A stretch of 64,000 bases of DNA from CALCZU01 sp964396165. GTDB taxonomy: Bacteria > Bdellovibrionota > FAC87 > UBA2466. Both the position numbers and the translations under genes were made by a program. Below are positions 1 to 9,682 of the stretch, piece by piece (position 1 is the first letter of the stretch; each line of letters begins with the position of its first letter). The notes under the pieces are model-generated. The model searched no databases, was not told the DNA's origin, and was given only the letters and a program-made list of their open reading frames with translations. Location: the NCBI GenBank assembly GCA_964396165.1, contig CAYNEF010000011.1, positions 1-64,000 of the forward strand, in the 5' to 3' direction.

Positions 1-2504
1 CTGGAACGGGATTTCTTTCCGGAGCAATGGTGACTTTAGGCGGACAGGTGTGTTCTTCTGTATCTGTCGTTTCTGCAACACAACTTACCTGTATCACAGC
101 AGCGCATGCAATTGGCGTTGTAGACATCGCAGTTACCAATTCGGATGGCCAGTACGGAAACCTTTTAAGCGCGTACACGTATTACAATATCCCTGCAATT
201 TCTTTGATCTCACCCGAGGAGGGAACCCAGGATGGTGGGACGACTCTCACTATTTCTGGAAGTGAGTTTATTGCGGGTGCCAGTGTGACAATCGGCGGAT
301 ATAGCTGCAACTCTGTTTCTGTAAATTCTTCTACTCAAATTACTTGCACCACACCAGCGCAAAGTGTCGGCATTTATAGTGTCGTTGTGACCAATACAAA
401 TAATTATTCGGGGAGCGTGACCAGTGGGTTTGAGTACACGCCAAGAAGTGACAGTTGGCAGGCACTTACCACTTTAAATGGCCCTGGGTGGAGAGATCTT
501 TCTCAAACGCATTGGACTGGCTCAAAGATTGTCTTGTACGGCGGTAACGATTCAGGTGGAAGCTTTTCTAATCGTGGACAGTTATATGATCCTGTTTCTG
601 CGAGCACCACTTTAACTTCTACAACAAATGCGCCTCCTGGCTCTCGTATCTTAGGACAAGTCTGGACTGGTGCGAAATTAATCGTATGGGGAGGATACAA
701 CGGGGTAAATATCAATACGGGTGGTGTGTATGATCTCAATGCAAACACTTGGACGCTAACGACAACTACAGGGGCACCGAGTAACAGACAGGGAGCCTCT
801 ACTGTTTGGACAGGTTCAAAAATGTTTGTATTTGCTGGTGTGGGCGATACCACTGATATGAATGTTGGTGCATTGTACGATCCAGAAGCGAACAGCTGGT
901 CAGCTATTACAACAACAAATGCGCCGTCGTCGGTATTTAAGGAAATTCCGTCAGTATGGACAGGTAAATATGTTCTTATCTATAAGAAAAAATATAATCC
1001 TGACACAAACACTTGGACGGATATGAGTTCTACGAATGCTGTGGATTCAGGTTGGAGAACAAAAGTTGCTTGGACGGGAAGTAAGTATTTAGTCTGGGGT
1101 ACTGTTTCCAATGAGGGAGGAGTCTATGATTTAGAGACCAATGTCTGGACACCTATGTCAACGACAGGTGCTCCTTCACCAAGATCCCTTTTTATCGGTG
1201 ATTGGACTGGGAGTAAGTTAATAATTTGGGGAGGGCAGGAAAATTCGAGCGGGCTTTTTGTAAATTCAGGCGCGTTATTTGATCCACTAACAAACACTTG
1301 GTCTGCAATGACTACGGTAGGTGGCGCCACGGGCAGAAGAAATAGTGTGGATGGGTTATGGGCAGGAAAACAATTTTTTGTCTGGGGAGGGACGGACTAT
1401 GCCGGAGGACCAGCTTCACTGACAGGTGGACTTTATACCCCTGCAGGGGATTCGCAATCCAACACATGGGCCACAATGACAACGACAGGTGCGCCTTCAC
1501 GGCGCCGCGATGCCAGTGTCGTCTACACAGGTTCAAAACTCATTGTGTATGGAGGATGGAATTGCGGAGGCGCGTGCGATGCTGGCGGTATTTTTGATCC
1601 TGCCACAAATTCCTGGACTGCCATTCCCCTTTCTACGACGCGGATGAAGCACACAGCTGTTTGGACTGGAAACAAAATGCTCACGTGGGGCGGAACAAGT
1701 GGAGGTGGCGATTACAACACGGGTGACTTTTATGATCCCACGACCAATGCTTGGACAAGTATTACAACTACGGGTGCACCAACTACAAGACAAGGGCAAG
1801 TCGGTGTTTGGACCGGGGCAAAGTTAATTATTTTTGGAGGGACCTCAGGTGCAACCTGTTTGAATGATGGCGGCGCGTACGATCTTCAAACAACAACATG
1901 GTCTTCTCTGTCGACGATAGGCGCACCTATCGGACGTGGTGAAAGCGCTTATGCTTTTAATGGAAGAAAACTTCTCATCTTCGGTGGCTACAAAGGCTTT
2001 GTCGGCCCTCAAAATACTGGAGGCGTATACGATACGGTCACGGATACTTGGAGTACTATGACAACAATCGGAGCCCCCACTTGGAGGGTGTACTTCGCGT
2101 ATGTTTGGTCCGGTTCAAAACTCATTGTGTGGGGAGGCACTCCCGATTTTGTAGAGTATTTAAATACGGGGGGTAAGTATGATTTGGATAATAACTCGTG
2201 GACAGCGACTACAACGCTCTATGCACCGAGCGCACGAGTAGAGATGCACTCTGCCTGGACCGGATCAGAAATGATTATCTGGGGAGGAAATACGGGAACG
2301 ACTGCCGCCTCTGTAACCAATACGGGCGGCATTTATAATCCGTACACAGATGCTTGGAGACTTCTATCAACCACAAGTGCGCCAGCAGGGGCAAACCGCG
2401 CGAGTACCGTGTGGACAGGTAGCAAACTATTTATCTTCGGCGGCAATACTGATCCTCAAAACTCAACCGCAAATTTAAATACGGCTGGTTTCTACACACC
2501 GTAA
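1..2504 (+). CDS. TIG/kelch surface protein, paralogue 1 (5' partial)
   Basis: The frame is open from base 3 to the window edge, so the real start lies upstream; the ATG at 27 falls inside a TIG domain and is not the start. Visible parts are one incomplete IPT/TIG domain, one complete TIG domain (to about base 445), and then about 685 residues of kelch/galactose-oxidase-like blades. The blade signature is WTGSK followed by a hydrophobic stretch and GG. I count 14 blades in two sets of seven; the first set ends at GGLYTPAGD near base 1430 and the second at the C-terminus (GFYTP). TIG domains are Ig-like stalk modules and kelch repeats form beta-propellers, often protein- or glycan-binding. It is the first of four tandem paralogues, so it probably also begins with a lipoprotein signal, but that part is outside the window. 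Confidence 0.9.
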   Translation, partial: GTGFLSGAMVTLGGQVCSSVSVVSATQLTCITAAHAIGVVDIAVTNSDGQYGNLLSAYTYYNIPAISLISPEEGTQDGGTTLTISGSEFIAGASVTIGGYSCNSVSVNSSTQITCTTPAQSVGIYSVVVTNTNNYSGSVTSGFEYTPRSDSWQALTTLNGPGWRDLSQTHWTGSKIVLYGGNDSGGSFSNRGQLYDPVSASTTLTSTTNAPPGSRILGQVWTGAKLIVWGGYNGVNINTGGVYDLNANTWTLTTTTGAPSNRQGASTVWTGSKMFVFAGVGDTTDMNVGALYDPEANSWSAITTTNAPSSVFKEIPSVWTGKYVLIYKKKYNPDTNTWTDMSSTNAVDSGWRTKVAWTGSKYLVWGTVSNEGGVYDLETNVWTPMSTTGAPSPRSLFIGDWTGSKLIIWGGQENSSGLFVNSGALFDPLTNTWSAMTTVGGATGRRNSVDGLWAGKQFFVWGGTDYAGGPASLTGGLYTPAGDSQSNTWATMTTTGAPSRRRDASVVYTGSKLIVYGGWNCGGACDAGGIFDPATNSWTAIPLSTTRMKHTAVWTGNKMLTWGGTSGGGDYNTGDFYDPTTNAWTSITTTGAPTTRQGQVGVWTGAKLIIFGGTSGATCLNDGGAYDLQTTTWSSLSTIGAPIGRGESAYAFNGRKLLIFGGYKGFVGPQNTGGVYDTVTDTWSTMTTIGAPTWRVYFAYVWSGSKLIVWGGTPDFVEYLNTGGKYDLDNNSWTATTTLYAPSARVEMHSAWTGSEMIIWGGNTGTTAASVTNTGGIYNPYTDAWRLLSTTSAPAGANRASTVWTGSKLFIFGGNTDPQNSTANLNTAGFYTP

Positions 2505-2590
2505 TCAAATTGTGAAGCCATCATCATAATCCTCGCAAATCATAATTCCTACACGCTTAAAAGTTACTATCTTAAGGAAGAGGGACGTAC
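2505..2590 (+). promoter_or_regulatory. Leader upstream of TIG/kelch paralogue 2 (diverged copy)
   Basis: This 86-bp spacer shares with the two other leaders of the array the blocks AATTCCT.CACGCTT, a TA.TAT -10-like element and an AAGGA.GAGGGACGT Shine-Dalgarno region. It has lost the second half of the CRP/FNR-like palindrome: TGTGA is present at about 2511 but is followed by CATCA instead of TCACA. It probably holds the promoter of the next gene. The homology of the block is visible; the promoter call is inference. Confidence 0.4.
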
Positions 2591-5500
2591 TTGCTCCGCA
2601 CGTATAAATTCATCCGTTTGTTTATTTTTGTATTCGTATGTCTTGTACTACCCGCTTGTTTTGAAGCACCTCCTGGCGGGTCTTCCGAGGGTAATTCCTC
2701 CTCGAGTTCTACCACCAAATCCGCGACTTTAGTTTTACTCAGTAGCGAACTCCAAAGAGGAGCTTTTGCAGATATTGATTCGGACAGTGACAGCTACACG
2801 TTTCCTGATACTGCAATAGAAACTTCGAATAAAATTATATTTACTCTTTCTAATACGGGTGATTTGCCTGCGAAAATCACATCAGCCCCCCAACTGGATT
2901 TGCCTTTTTCCTATGCGAGTGGCAGCTACCCTGGAAATGGGGGCACATGTAAAAGAACCATCACGCCAAAAGAAGAATGCACGATTGCCGTTAGCTTTAA
3001 TCCTACGTCGATGGGAAATGCTCAAGTGACCTACAAGTTAATTTACAATAACGGAAAACTGAGCCGCACATTAGAAAAAACCTTTATCGGAAAAGGGTAT
3101 TCCACTCCCACGCTAGATTCTGTGTATCCCCACATTGGTGCTATCAGCGGGGGAAATACGATTACACTTTCGGGCAGTCAATTGTATCCCGGTGCAACTG
3201 TGAAACTGGATGGAAAGACGTGCGATGTGACTGCATCGACTACAAGTATTATCACTTGCGCTACCCCTGCACATGCGTTGGGACCAGTAGATATCGTCGT
3301 CAGAAATACGGATGGAAAATCTACTTCACTTGTCGGTAATTTTTCTTATGTCGCAGCACCGACCGTCACAAGTTGCTCGCTTGATGCGGGCGCCTTAGCT
3401 GGGGGTACTACGGTCACGTTAACAGGGAGTGGTTTTTATGCTGGCGCGACAGTCACTATCGGTGGAGTGAGTTGTTCTTCACCGACGGTTAACTCTCTTA
3501 CATCACTGAGTTGTGTTACGGGAGCACATAGTGCTGGCGTCACAAGTGCGATAGTCACAAATGTCGACGGACAATCAGGAACAGGAAGTAATTTATACAC
3601 CTACCAACCTGCGCCAACTGTGAGCAGCGTTGCCCTGACTGCAGGTGCTTTAGCGGGAGGGACTCTCATCACTATTACAGGCACTGGGTTTATTTCGGGA
3701 GCAACGGCTACAGTGGGAGGCGTTACTTGTACCACTCCCAACGTAAGTTCGAGTACGACGATGACTTGTACGACGGGCGCGCATGCAGCAGCTGTGACAA
3801 GTATCATCGTTACAAATAGCGATACACAAAGCGGGACGGGAACAAACTTGTACACGTATCAACCGGCACCTACTGTGACAGGTATCTCTCCCTCGTCAGG
3901 GTTTTCCAGCGGATTGACCGCTGTTACTTTAACCGGAACAGGTTTTTTGTCAGGAGCAACAGTAAGTATCGGTGGCTCTACTTGTAACACGCCAGTTGTT
4001 GTGTCAGCGACGTCTATCACTTGTACGACGAGCGCCCATGCGGGAGCAACATCCGATGTCGTTGTTACTAATTCAGATTTGCAAGCAGGAACGCTTGCGA
4101 GTGGTTATACCTATGTGCCCCCTCCCACGATTAGTTCTCTTGGGACCACAGTGGGTTCAACGGACGGATTTACAACGGTGCTTGTAAACGGAACGGGATT
4201 TTTAAGTGGTGTCACTGTTCTTTTCGGTGGAATTGATGCGACTGTCACTTCTGTTTCAGCGACACAGATTTCTGTCCTCACACCTGCGCATCCCACAGGT
4301 ACGGTAGATGTAGTAGTGACTAATGCAGACACTCAGAGCGTCACTTCATCGAATGCATACACTTACAATACAACTGCGAATGAGGGTTGGGTTTCCATGT
4401 CGACGGTAGGAGTTCCTACTACTCGCGTTTTGTATCTGGAAGAAAAAATCTGGACAGGAAGCTCCATGATTATTTGGGGTGCTTCTAAAAATACCGGAGC
4501 GAGTTATGATCCCACAACCGACAGTTGGACTACACTTGCGACTGTGAATTATCCTCTTGCTTACGATCATGTGGGTTTGTGGACTGGAAGCAAAATGCTT
4601 GTGTGGGGAGGTGCCTCAGGAGCAACTCTATTTAATACAGGATTAAAATTTGATCCAGTTTCTAACACATGGGCCACCATTACAACAGTTGGAGCGCCTA
4701 CTCCAAGGACACGAGTTGTTTCTGTTTGGACTGGAAGTAATATGCTTGTTTGGGGTGGGGTAAATGGCGGTTATTACAATGATGGCGGAAGTTATAATGA
4801 GGAATCGGATACGTGGACGACCATTACTACAACAGGTGCACCCAGCGGTCGAAACCCAGCAGCGTGGACTTGGACAGGAAGTAAACTCATTCTTTGGAGT
4901 GGTTATGACGGCGTTTATGTGAGCTCCGGCGGAGTTTACGATCCTAGTAATGATAGCTGGCATGCGACCTCGACGACAAATGCTCCTGTTCAGAGGTGGT
5001 ATCATCCGGTTACTTGTTGGACCGGAAGCAAAATGCTTGTGTGGGGTGGATATGGACCTGCCTCTTATATAAATACGGGCGGCGCATATGATCCAGAAAC
5101 AAATTCGTGGACGATTATGTCGACAACAGGTGCCCCTTCACCTCGCTATTATGTACCGGGGACTTGTCAGGGAACAAAACTTTTCGTTTGGGGTGGAGGT
5201 AACGGCGTTTATTTAAATGACGGCGGCATTTATGATTACGATACTAATTCCTGGTCAGCGATCACAACAACGGGTGCACCGTCAGCACGCTTAAGTGCAT
5301 TTGCTGTCTCGACAGGAAACAAAATGCTTGTGTGGGGGGGAGGAAATGCAACTCTCACCAATACCGGTGGTGTATATACTCCACCGTCGAATGCAGCTGC
5401 GAACTCGTGGACGACGATGACAACGACAGGAGCGCCACTACGTAGAATGCAACAACCGGCAATTTGGACAGGTTCTAAAATGGTCATTTGGGGAGGAGCT

Positions 5501-6427
5501 TGGTCACCCTTCTATAATGATGGCGGTTCCTATGATCCTGTCACCAATAGTTGGACAAGTTTGAGTGCTGTTTCATTAGTTCCCAGATATAGGGTGAGTG
5601 CTGTTTGGACAGGTTCTAAGATGATCGTCTGGGGTGGCGCAAATGATGACGGCTATTACAATGACGGAGCAGTGTATGATCTCCTATTAAACAGCTGGAC
5701 TTTGATTACTACCACAAATGCTCCTTCACAGCGCGCTTCCCATAACAGTGCGTGGACAGGTTCGAAAATGTTTATTTGGGGGGGAGGAAATGGAGCAATG
5801 CCAATACAGAATAATGGTGCACTCTATAATCCCAATACCGACACTTGGTCCCCCATTGCTACAACTAATTCTCCAACTAATACATCTGCAACAAGGGAAG
5901 TATGGACTGGTTCTAAAGTAATTATCCTCACAGGGGCACAATTAGCAAAGTATGATCCAATTGCAAATTCCTGGACATATGGTTCCTCTACAAATACTGC
6001 AGTCAGTTCAACTTGGAGTGCTGTTGCTTGGACAGGTTCAAAAATATTGTACTGGGGTGGCTGCGGAAGTGGCTTTGGTGGAACAGTCAGTTGTCCCTCT
6101 AATGTTGGGGGCATCTATGATGTGAATGCGGATACCTGGACAAAGATGACAACGGTTGGGGCTCCAGGGCCTCGCATGAGATTAGGTGGTGTGTGGACTG
6201 GAAAACATATGTTTGTGTTTGGTGGTTATGATAATGCAAGTACATTTTATAATAGCGGGGGCTTATATGATCCTTCGACGAACCAATGGACTGCAACCAC
6301 GACGAATGGCGCACCCGGCATAAGACAATGGACTGAATATATGATCTGGACGGGGAAAAATATTTTGATTTGGGGTGGACATAACGGTACTCAAATAAAT
6401 ACCGGTGGAATTTTTACTCCCCCCTAA
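2591..6427 (+). CDS. TIG/kelch lipoprotein, paralogue 2 (5 TIG, 14 blades)
   Basis: 1278-residue predicted outer-membrane or surface lipoprotein. The TTG start at 2591 is chosen because it follows an AAGGAAGAGGG Shine-Dalgarno and gives a signal peptide ending in the lipobox LPAC (lipidated Cys23). A Ser-rich linker follows, then a choice-of-anchor-D/ASH-like beta domain (about 47-170), then five IPT/TIG domains (about 175-590). Most TIG domains carry two Cys that could form a disulfide. Residues 596-1278 are 14 kelch-type blades of about 49 residues. The seventh ends at GGVYTPP (about residue 925) and the fourteenth at GGIFTPP, so the head is probably two seven-bladed propellers. Likely role: cell-surface adhesion or ligand binding. 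The ligand is unknown; galactose-oxidase-type catalysis is not supported because I see no copper-site motif. Confidence 0.9.
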   Translation: MLRTYKFIRLFIFVFVCLVLPACFEAPPGGSSEGNSSSSSTTKSATLVLLSSELQRGAFADIDSDSDSYTFPDTAIETSNKIIFTLSNTGDLPAKITSAPQLDLPFSYASGSYPGNGGTCKRTITPKEECTIAVSFNPTSMGNAQVTYKLIYNNGKLSRTLEKTFIGKGYSTPTLDSVYPHIGAISGGNTITLSGSQLYPGATVKLDGKTCDVTASTTSIITCATPAHALGPVDIVVRNTDGKSTSLVGNFSYVAAPTVTSCSLDAGALAGGTTVTLTGSGFYAGATVTIGGVSCSSPTVNSLTSLSCVTGAHSAGVTSAIVTNVDGQSGTGSNLYTYQPAPTVSSVALTAGALAGGTLITITGTGFISGATATVGGVTCTTPNVSSSTTMTCTTGAHAAAVTSIIVTNSDTQSGTGTNLYTYQPAPTVTGISPSSGFSSGLTAVTLTGTGFLSGATVSIGGSTCNTPVVVSATSITCTTSAHAGATSDVVVTNSDLQAGTLASGYTYVPPPTISSLGTTVGSTDGFTTVLVNGTGFLSGVTVLFGGIDATVTSVSATQISVLTPAHPTGTVDVVVTNADTQSVTSSNAYTYNTTANEGWVSMSTVGVPTTRVLYLEEKIWTGSSMIIWGASKNTGASYDPTTDSWTTLATVNYPLAYDHVGLWTGSKMLVWGGASGATLFNTGLKFDPVSNTWATITTVGAPTPRTRVVSVWTGSNMLVWGGVNGGYYNDGGSYNEESDTWTTITTTGAPSGRNPAAWTWTGSKLILWSGYDGVYVSSGGVYDPSNDSWHATSTTNAPVQRWYHPVTCWTGSKMLVWGGYGPASYINTGGAYDPETNSWTIMSTTGAPSPRYYVPGTCQGTKLFVWGGGNGVYLNDGGIYDYDTNSWSAITTTGAPSARLSAFAVSTGNKMLVWGGGNATLTNTGGVYTPPSNAAANSWTTMTTTGAPLRRMQQPAIWTGSKMVIWGGAWSPFYNDGGSYDPVTNSWTSLSAVSLVPRYRVSAVWTGSKMIVWGGANDDGYYNDGAVYDLLLNSWTLITTTNAPSQRASHNSAWTGSKMFIWGGGNGAMPIQNNGALYNPNTDTWSPIATTNSPTNTSATREVWTGSKVIILTGAQLAKYDPIANSWTYGSSTNTAVSSTWSAVAWTGSKILYWGGCGSGFGGTVSCPSNVGGIYDVNADTWTKMTTVGAPGPRMRLGGVWTGKHMFVFGGYDNASTFYNSGGLYDPSTNQWTATTTNGAPGIRQWTEYMIWTGKNILIWGGHNGTQINTGGIFTPP

Positions 6428-6511
6428 ATTGTGAAATTTCTCACACAATCTTCTCAAAACCACAATTCCTGCACGCTTCATCGCTAGTATATAAAGGATG
6501 AGGGACGTCTA
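6428..6511 (+). promoter_or_regulatory. Conserved 84-bp leader with CRP/FNR-like site (paralogue 3)
   Basis: TGTGA-AATTTC-TCACA at 6430-6445 matches the classical CRP/FNR-family core TGTGA-N6-TCACA exactly. A TAGTAT/TATAAA -10-like stretch lies at 6485-6495 and a GGATGAGGG Shine-Dalgarno before the GTG start at 6512. The palindrome centre is about 60-65 bases upstream of the expected transcription start, a class-I activator spacing. The same 84 bp recur at 9599-9682 with one difference by eye. The palindrome is seen directly; regulation is inferred. Confidence 0.5.
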
Positions 6512-9500
6512 GTGCTCGATGTGAACAAATTCATCCGTTTGTTTATTTTTGCCTGCGCGTGCCTTGTCTTGCCAGCGTGTTTTGAAGCGCCAGTGAGTGA
6601 CGAATCAAATTCCTCAAGCTCTTCTACTGCAACTAAATCAGCTTTTCTTACTTTGGTTGATATTGAAGCTCAGAGAAGCGCTGCCGATATTTCAGACGAC
6701 GATCAACCCCATAATTTTGGTACGAAAGCAATTGATACAACTACGCAAACGGTATTTACTTTATTAAATACCGGTGATGTCCCAGCAAAATCCATCATCG
6801 CTTCCTCACTTACTTCTCCTTTTAGTTATGCGGGTGGAAGTTATCCAGGTTCGGGAGGAACATGTGGGAAACTTCTCGCTTCACAGGCAACCTGTACGAT
6901 GGTGCTGGAGTTTAAACCGACGAGCATGGGCGATTTTACAGCGACAGTTCGCATTGGATACAATAACGGAAAAGTAACACGGTATTTTCAAAAAGAAGTT
7001 TCTGCCAGTGCTTATTCGGTACCGACAATTAGTGCGAGCTCACCATCGACTTCATTTTCAAGTGGTGGCGGGACATTGACACTCACTGGGACTCAATTTT
7101 TTTCTGGAGTGACAGTAACTGTGGGTGGCTCGATTTGTCAGGTTAACTTTACGAACTTACCGACGTCACTCACCTGTATTATTCCTGCATATATAGAAGG
7201 GCCAGCAACTATCACCGTGACCAATACTGACGGTAAAAGCGCAAGCTTGTCCGCTGGGATTACCTATGTCCCGCCTCCCGTTATCAGTTCTGTCAGCCCA
7301 AGTGTGGCGACGACTTCTGGATTTACAACGGTGACTGTCAATGGAAGTGGGTTTCAAAGTGGTGCAACACTGCTTTTGGGAGGAGAAGCGGTGCCGGTGA
7401 CCTTTGTCTCGTCAACTCAACTGACTTTTCTTTCCCCCTCACACGCCAGTGGAAGTTTGGATATCGTTATCACCAATCCCGATACACAAACAGTGACAGG
7501 TTCTTCTGCATTTACTTATTCGACAAGTGCAAGTGAATCGTGGACTTCGATGAGTATGATTTATCCAGGAAATGGATTTCAGTATGCTGTTTGGACGGGT
7601 AGCAAAATGTACGTTTGGTATCCTAATTCTAACCCCTACCGTATTTATGATCCTGTGACAGATAGCTGGACCTCGTCTGCTTCCAGCGACTATACACCTT
7701 GGTCACCTTCTATCGTTTGGACAGGAAAAAAAATATTTTCCTGGGGCGGATTCCAATCGTGGCCTACTTTTCTAAATACAGGAAGGCTTTATGACCCTGC
7801 TTCAGATACTTGGTCTCAAACTACTACAGTAAATGCGCCTGATCCTGATTATGAAGCAATATCTATTTGGACGGGTAAATACGTCGCACTCTATGAAGGG
7901 CCCAATACTCATTCTGGTTTGTACGATCCAGAAGCGAACACATGGACTCAAACTTCCACGACAGGCGAGCCCACCGCAACAGGGCAGTGGGCGGGAACTT
8001 GGACGGGAAGAAAAATTTTACTGTGGGGGGGGTATCTTACAGGCGTTACAAATACGGGAGCTCAATATGATATCGAAACAGATACCTGGACGCCGATCTC
8101 AACGACAGGTGCACCAGAGCCGCGGTGGTACCACCAGGGAAGTTGGACAGGAAGTAAGTTTATTATTTACGGAGGTGATATTTGGGGTAATCGCTGGGTG
8201 AATACTGGTGGCGTGTATGATCCGATTTTAAATTCGTGGACAACTCTCTCTACACTAGGTGCTCCTCCAGGGAGCGGAAAGCATGCTCAGGTCTGGACAG
8301 GAAGTAATATGATTGTGATCGGGGGGCAAGGTTCGGCTGACTATATAAATACGGGAGGCATTTACGATCCTTCTCAGAATTCTTGGAGTGCAACCACTAC
8401 GGTAAATGCACCTTCTCCTAGAGGAGGAATTTGTTCTGTGTGGACAGGGAGCCAACTTATTTATTGGGCAGGTGCGGATAATGTGAACTCGCTGATGAAC
8501 ACAGGTGGCATTTACACGCCCCCGTCGAATGCCAACGCTAACACGTGGTCGGTGATGACAACGACAGGGGCTCCGAGTGTGCGCATGTTTAACAGTTCAG
8601 TTTGGACTGGAGCGCAAATGATCGTTTGGGGAGGCGCGTGGTCGCCGGCAAAAAATGACGGTGGTAAATACGATCCAGTGACAAACAGTTGGACTAGTCT
8701 CAGCTCCGTTTCCTTGACGGGACGAGGTGGTCACGGTGCAATTTGGACAGGATCTAAAATGGTCGTGTGGGGTGGGTATGATTATTTGACTCCTGCCACT
8801 TATTTTAATGACGGCGGCTCGTATGATCCTCTCACAAACACGTGGACTTTAGTAACAACTTCAGGCGCACCCTCAGCAAGGCAAGCAATTCAAGCCGTCT
8901 GGTCAGGATCGAAAATGTTGGTATGGGCAGGAGGTGGTAATAGTGGCATTACAAATACAGGTGGCGCATATAATCCGGTAACGAACACCTGGTCGGCAAT
9001 CACAACGACAGGTGCACCCACTCCACGGTTTACACATCCATCTTATTGGACTGGATCTAAACTAGTTACATGGGGAGGCAGTGATGGCGGATGTCTCTCT
9101 ACGGGTGGTGTTTATGATCCCTCTACTAATAGTTGGAGTACGATCAGCACTTTGAACGCCCCATCCTGTAGATTCAGTTTTGCTTCCGCGTGGACAGGTA
9201 GCAAAATGTTTGTCTGGGGAGGTTTTGTTGGAAGCCTGACCGCAACCTATGTCACCAATACGGGAGCACTCTACAATCCCGCTACAAATTCTTGGACTGC
9301 AATGACTACTGTCGGTGCACCCGCTGAACGTTATCGAGTCGGGGGAATCTGGACAGGGAAATACTTTTTTACAGTTGGGGGGGCAAAGGATACATTCTCC
9401 CCAGAACCAGGTGTATATTTAAACACCGGAGGACTTTACAACCCAGATACGAATCAGTGGACTAATACCTCTACTACAAACGCAATCTCTCGACGACAAT

Positions 9501-9598
9501 ACACTGACTCGATGGTTTTTACAGGGAGCAAAGTTTTGATTTGGGGTGGTTGGGACTACTCGCAACTCAATACAGGTGGAATCTATACTCCCCCCTAA
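6512..9598 (+). CDS. TIG/kelch lipoprotein, paralogue 3 (2 TIG, 14 blades)
   Basis: 1028 residues from a GTG start placed 7 bases after GAGGG. The N-terminus has a signal peptide with LPAC (Cys23), a Ser/Thr-rich linker and an anchor-D-like domain (about 45-170) that is more diverged than in paralogues 2 and 4. Only two IPT/TIG domains follow (about 172-338), giving the shortest complete stalk of the family. Residues 340-1028 hold 14 WTGSK-type blades in two groups of seven; the internal boundary is GGIYTPP (about residue 672) and the C-terminus is GGIYTPP. The head is the same size as in its neighbours although the stalk differs. It probably sits on the cell surface and binds an unidentified ligand. 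Confidence 0.9.
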   Translation: MLDVNKFIRLFIFACACLVLPACFEAPVSDESNSSSSSTATKSAFLTLVDIEAQRSAADISDDDQPHNFGTKAIDTTTQTVFTLLNTGDVPAKSIIASSLTSPFSYAGGSYPGSGGTCGKLLASQATCTMVLEFKPTSMGDFTATVRIGYNNGKVTRYFQKEVSASAYSVPTISASSPSTSFSSGGGTLTLTGTQFFSGVTVTVGGSICQVNFTNLPTSLTCIIPAYIEGPATITVTNTDGKSASLSAGITYVPPPVISSVSPSVATTSGFTTVTVNGSGFQSGATLLLGGEAVPVTFVSSTQLTFLSPSHASGSLDIVITNPDTQTVTGSSAFTYSTSASESWTSMSMIYPGNGFQYAVWTGSKMYVWYPNSNPYRIYDPVTDSWTSSASSDYTPWSPSIVWTGKKIFSWGGFQSWPTFLNTGRLYDPASDTWSQTTTVNAPDPDYEAISIWTGKYVALYEGPNTHSGLYDPEANTWTQTSTTGEPTATGQWAGTWTGRKILLWGGYLTGVTNTGAQYDIETDTWTPISTTGAPEPRWYHQGSWTGSKFIIYGGDIWGNRWVNTGGVYDPILNSWTTLSTLGAPPGSGKHAQVWTGSNMIVIGGQGSADYINTGGIYDPSQNSWSATTTVNAPSPRGGICSVWTGSQLIYWAGADNVNSLMNTGGIYTPPSNANANTWSVMTTTGAPSVRMFNSSVWTGAQMIVWGGAWSPAKNDGGKYDPVTNSWTSLSSVSLTGRGGHGAIWTGSKMVVWGGYDYLTPATYFNDGGSYDPLTNTWTLVTTSGAPSARQAIQAVWSGSKMLVWAGGGNSGITNTGGAYNPVTNTWSAITTTGAPTPRFTHPSYWTGSKLVTWGGSDGGCLSTGGVYDPSTNSWSTISTLNAPSCRFSFASAWTGSKMFVWGGFVGSLTATYVTNTGALYNPATNSWTAMTTVGAPAERYRVGGIWTGKYFFTVGGAKDTFSPEPGVYLNTGGLYNPDTNQWTNTSTTNAISRRQYTDSMVFTGSKVLIWGGWDYSQLNTGGIYTPP

Positions 9599-9682
9599 AT
9601 TGTGAAATTTCTCACACAATCTTCTCAAAACCACAATTCCTGCACGCTTTATCGCTAGTATATAAAGGATGAGGGACGTCTA
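9599..9682 (+). promoter_or_regulatory. Conserved 84-bp leader with CRP/FNR-like site (paralogue 4)
   Basis: This is a near-identical copy of the 6428-6511 leader. TGTGA-AATTTC-TCACA lies at 9601-9616, directly after the upstream stop codon, and the same -10-like and Shine-Dalgarno elements precede the GTG start at 9683. Such conservation in a spacer between diverged genes indicates recent duplication, gene conversion or selection on the control region. Confidence 0.5.
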
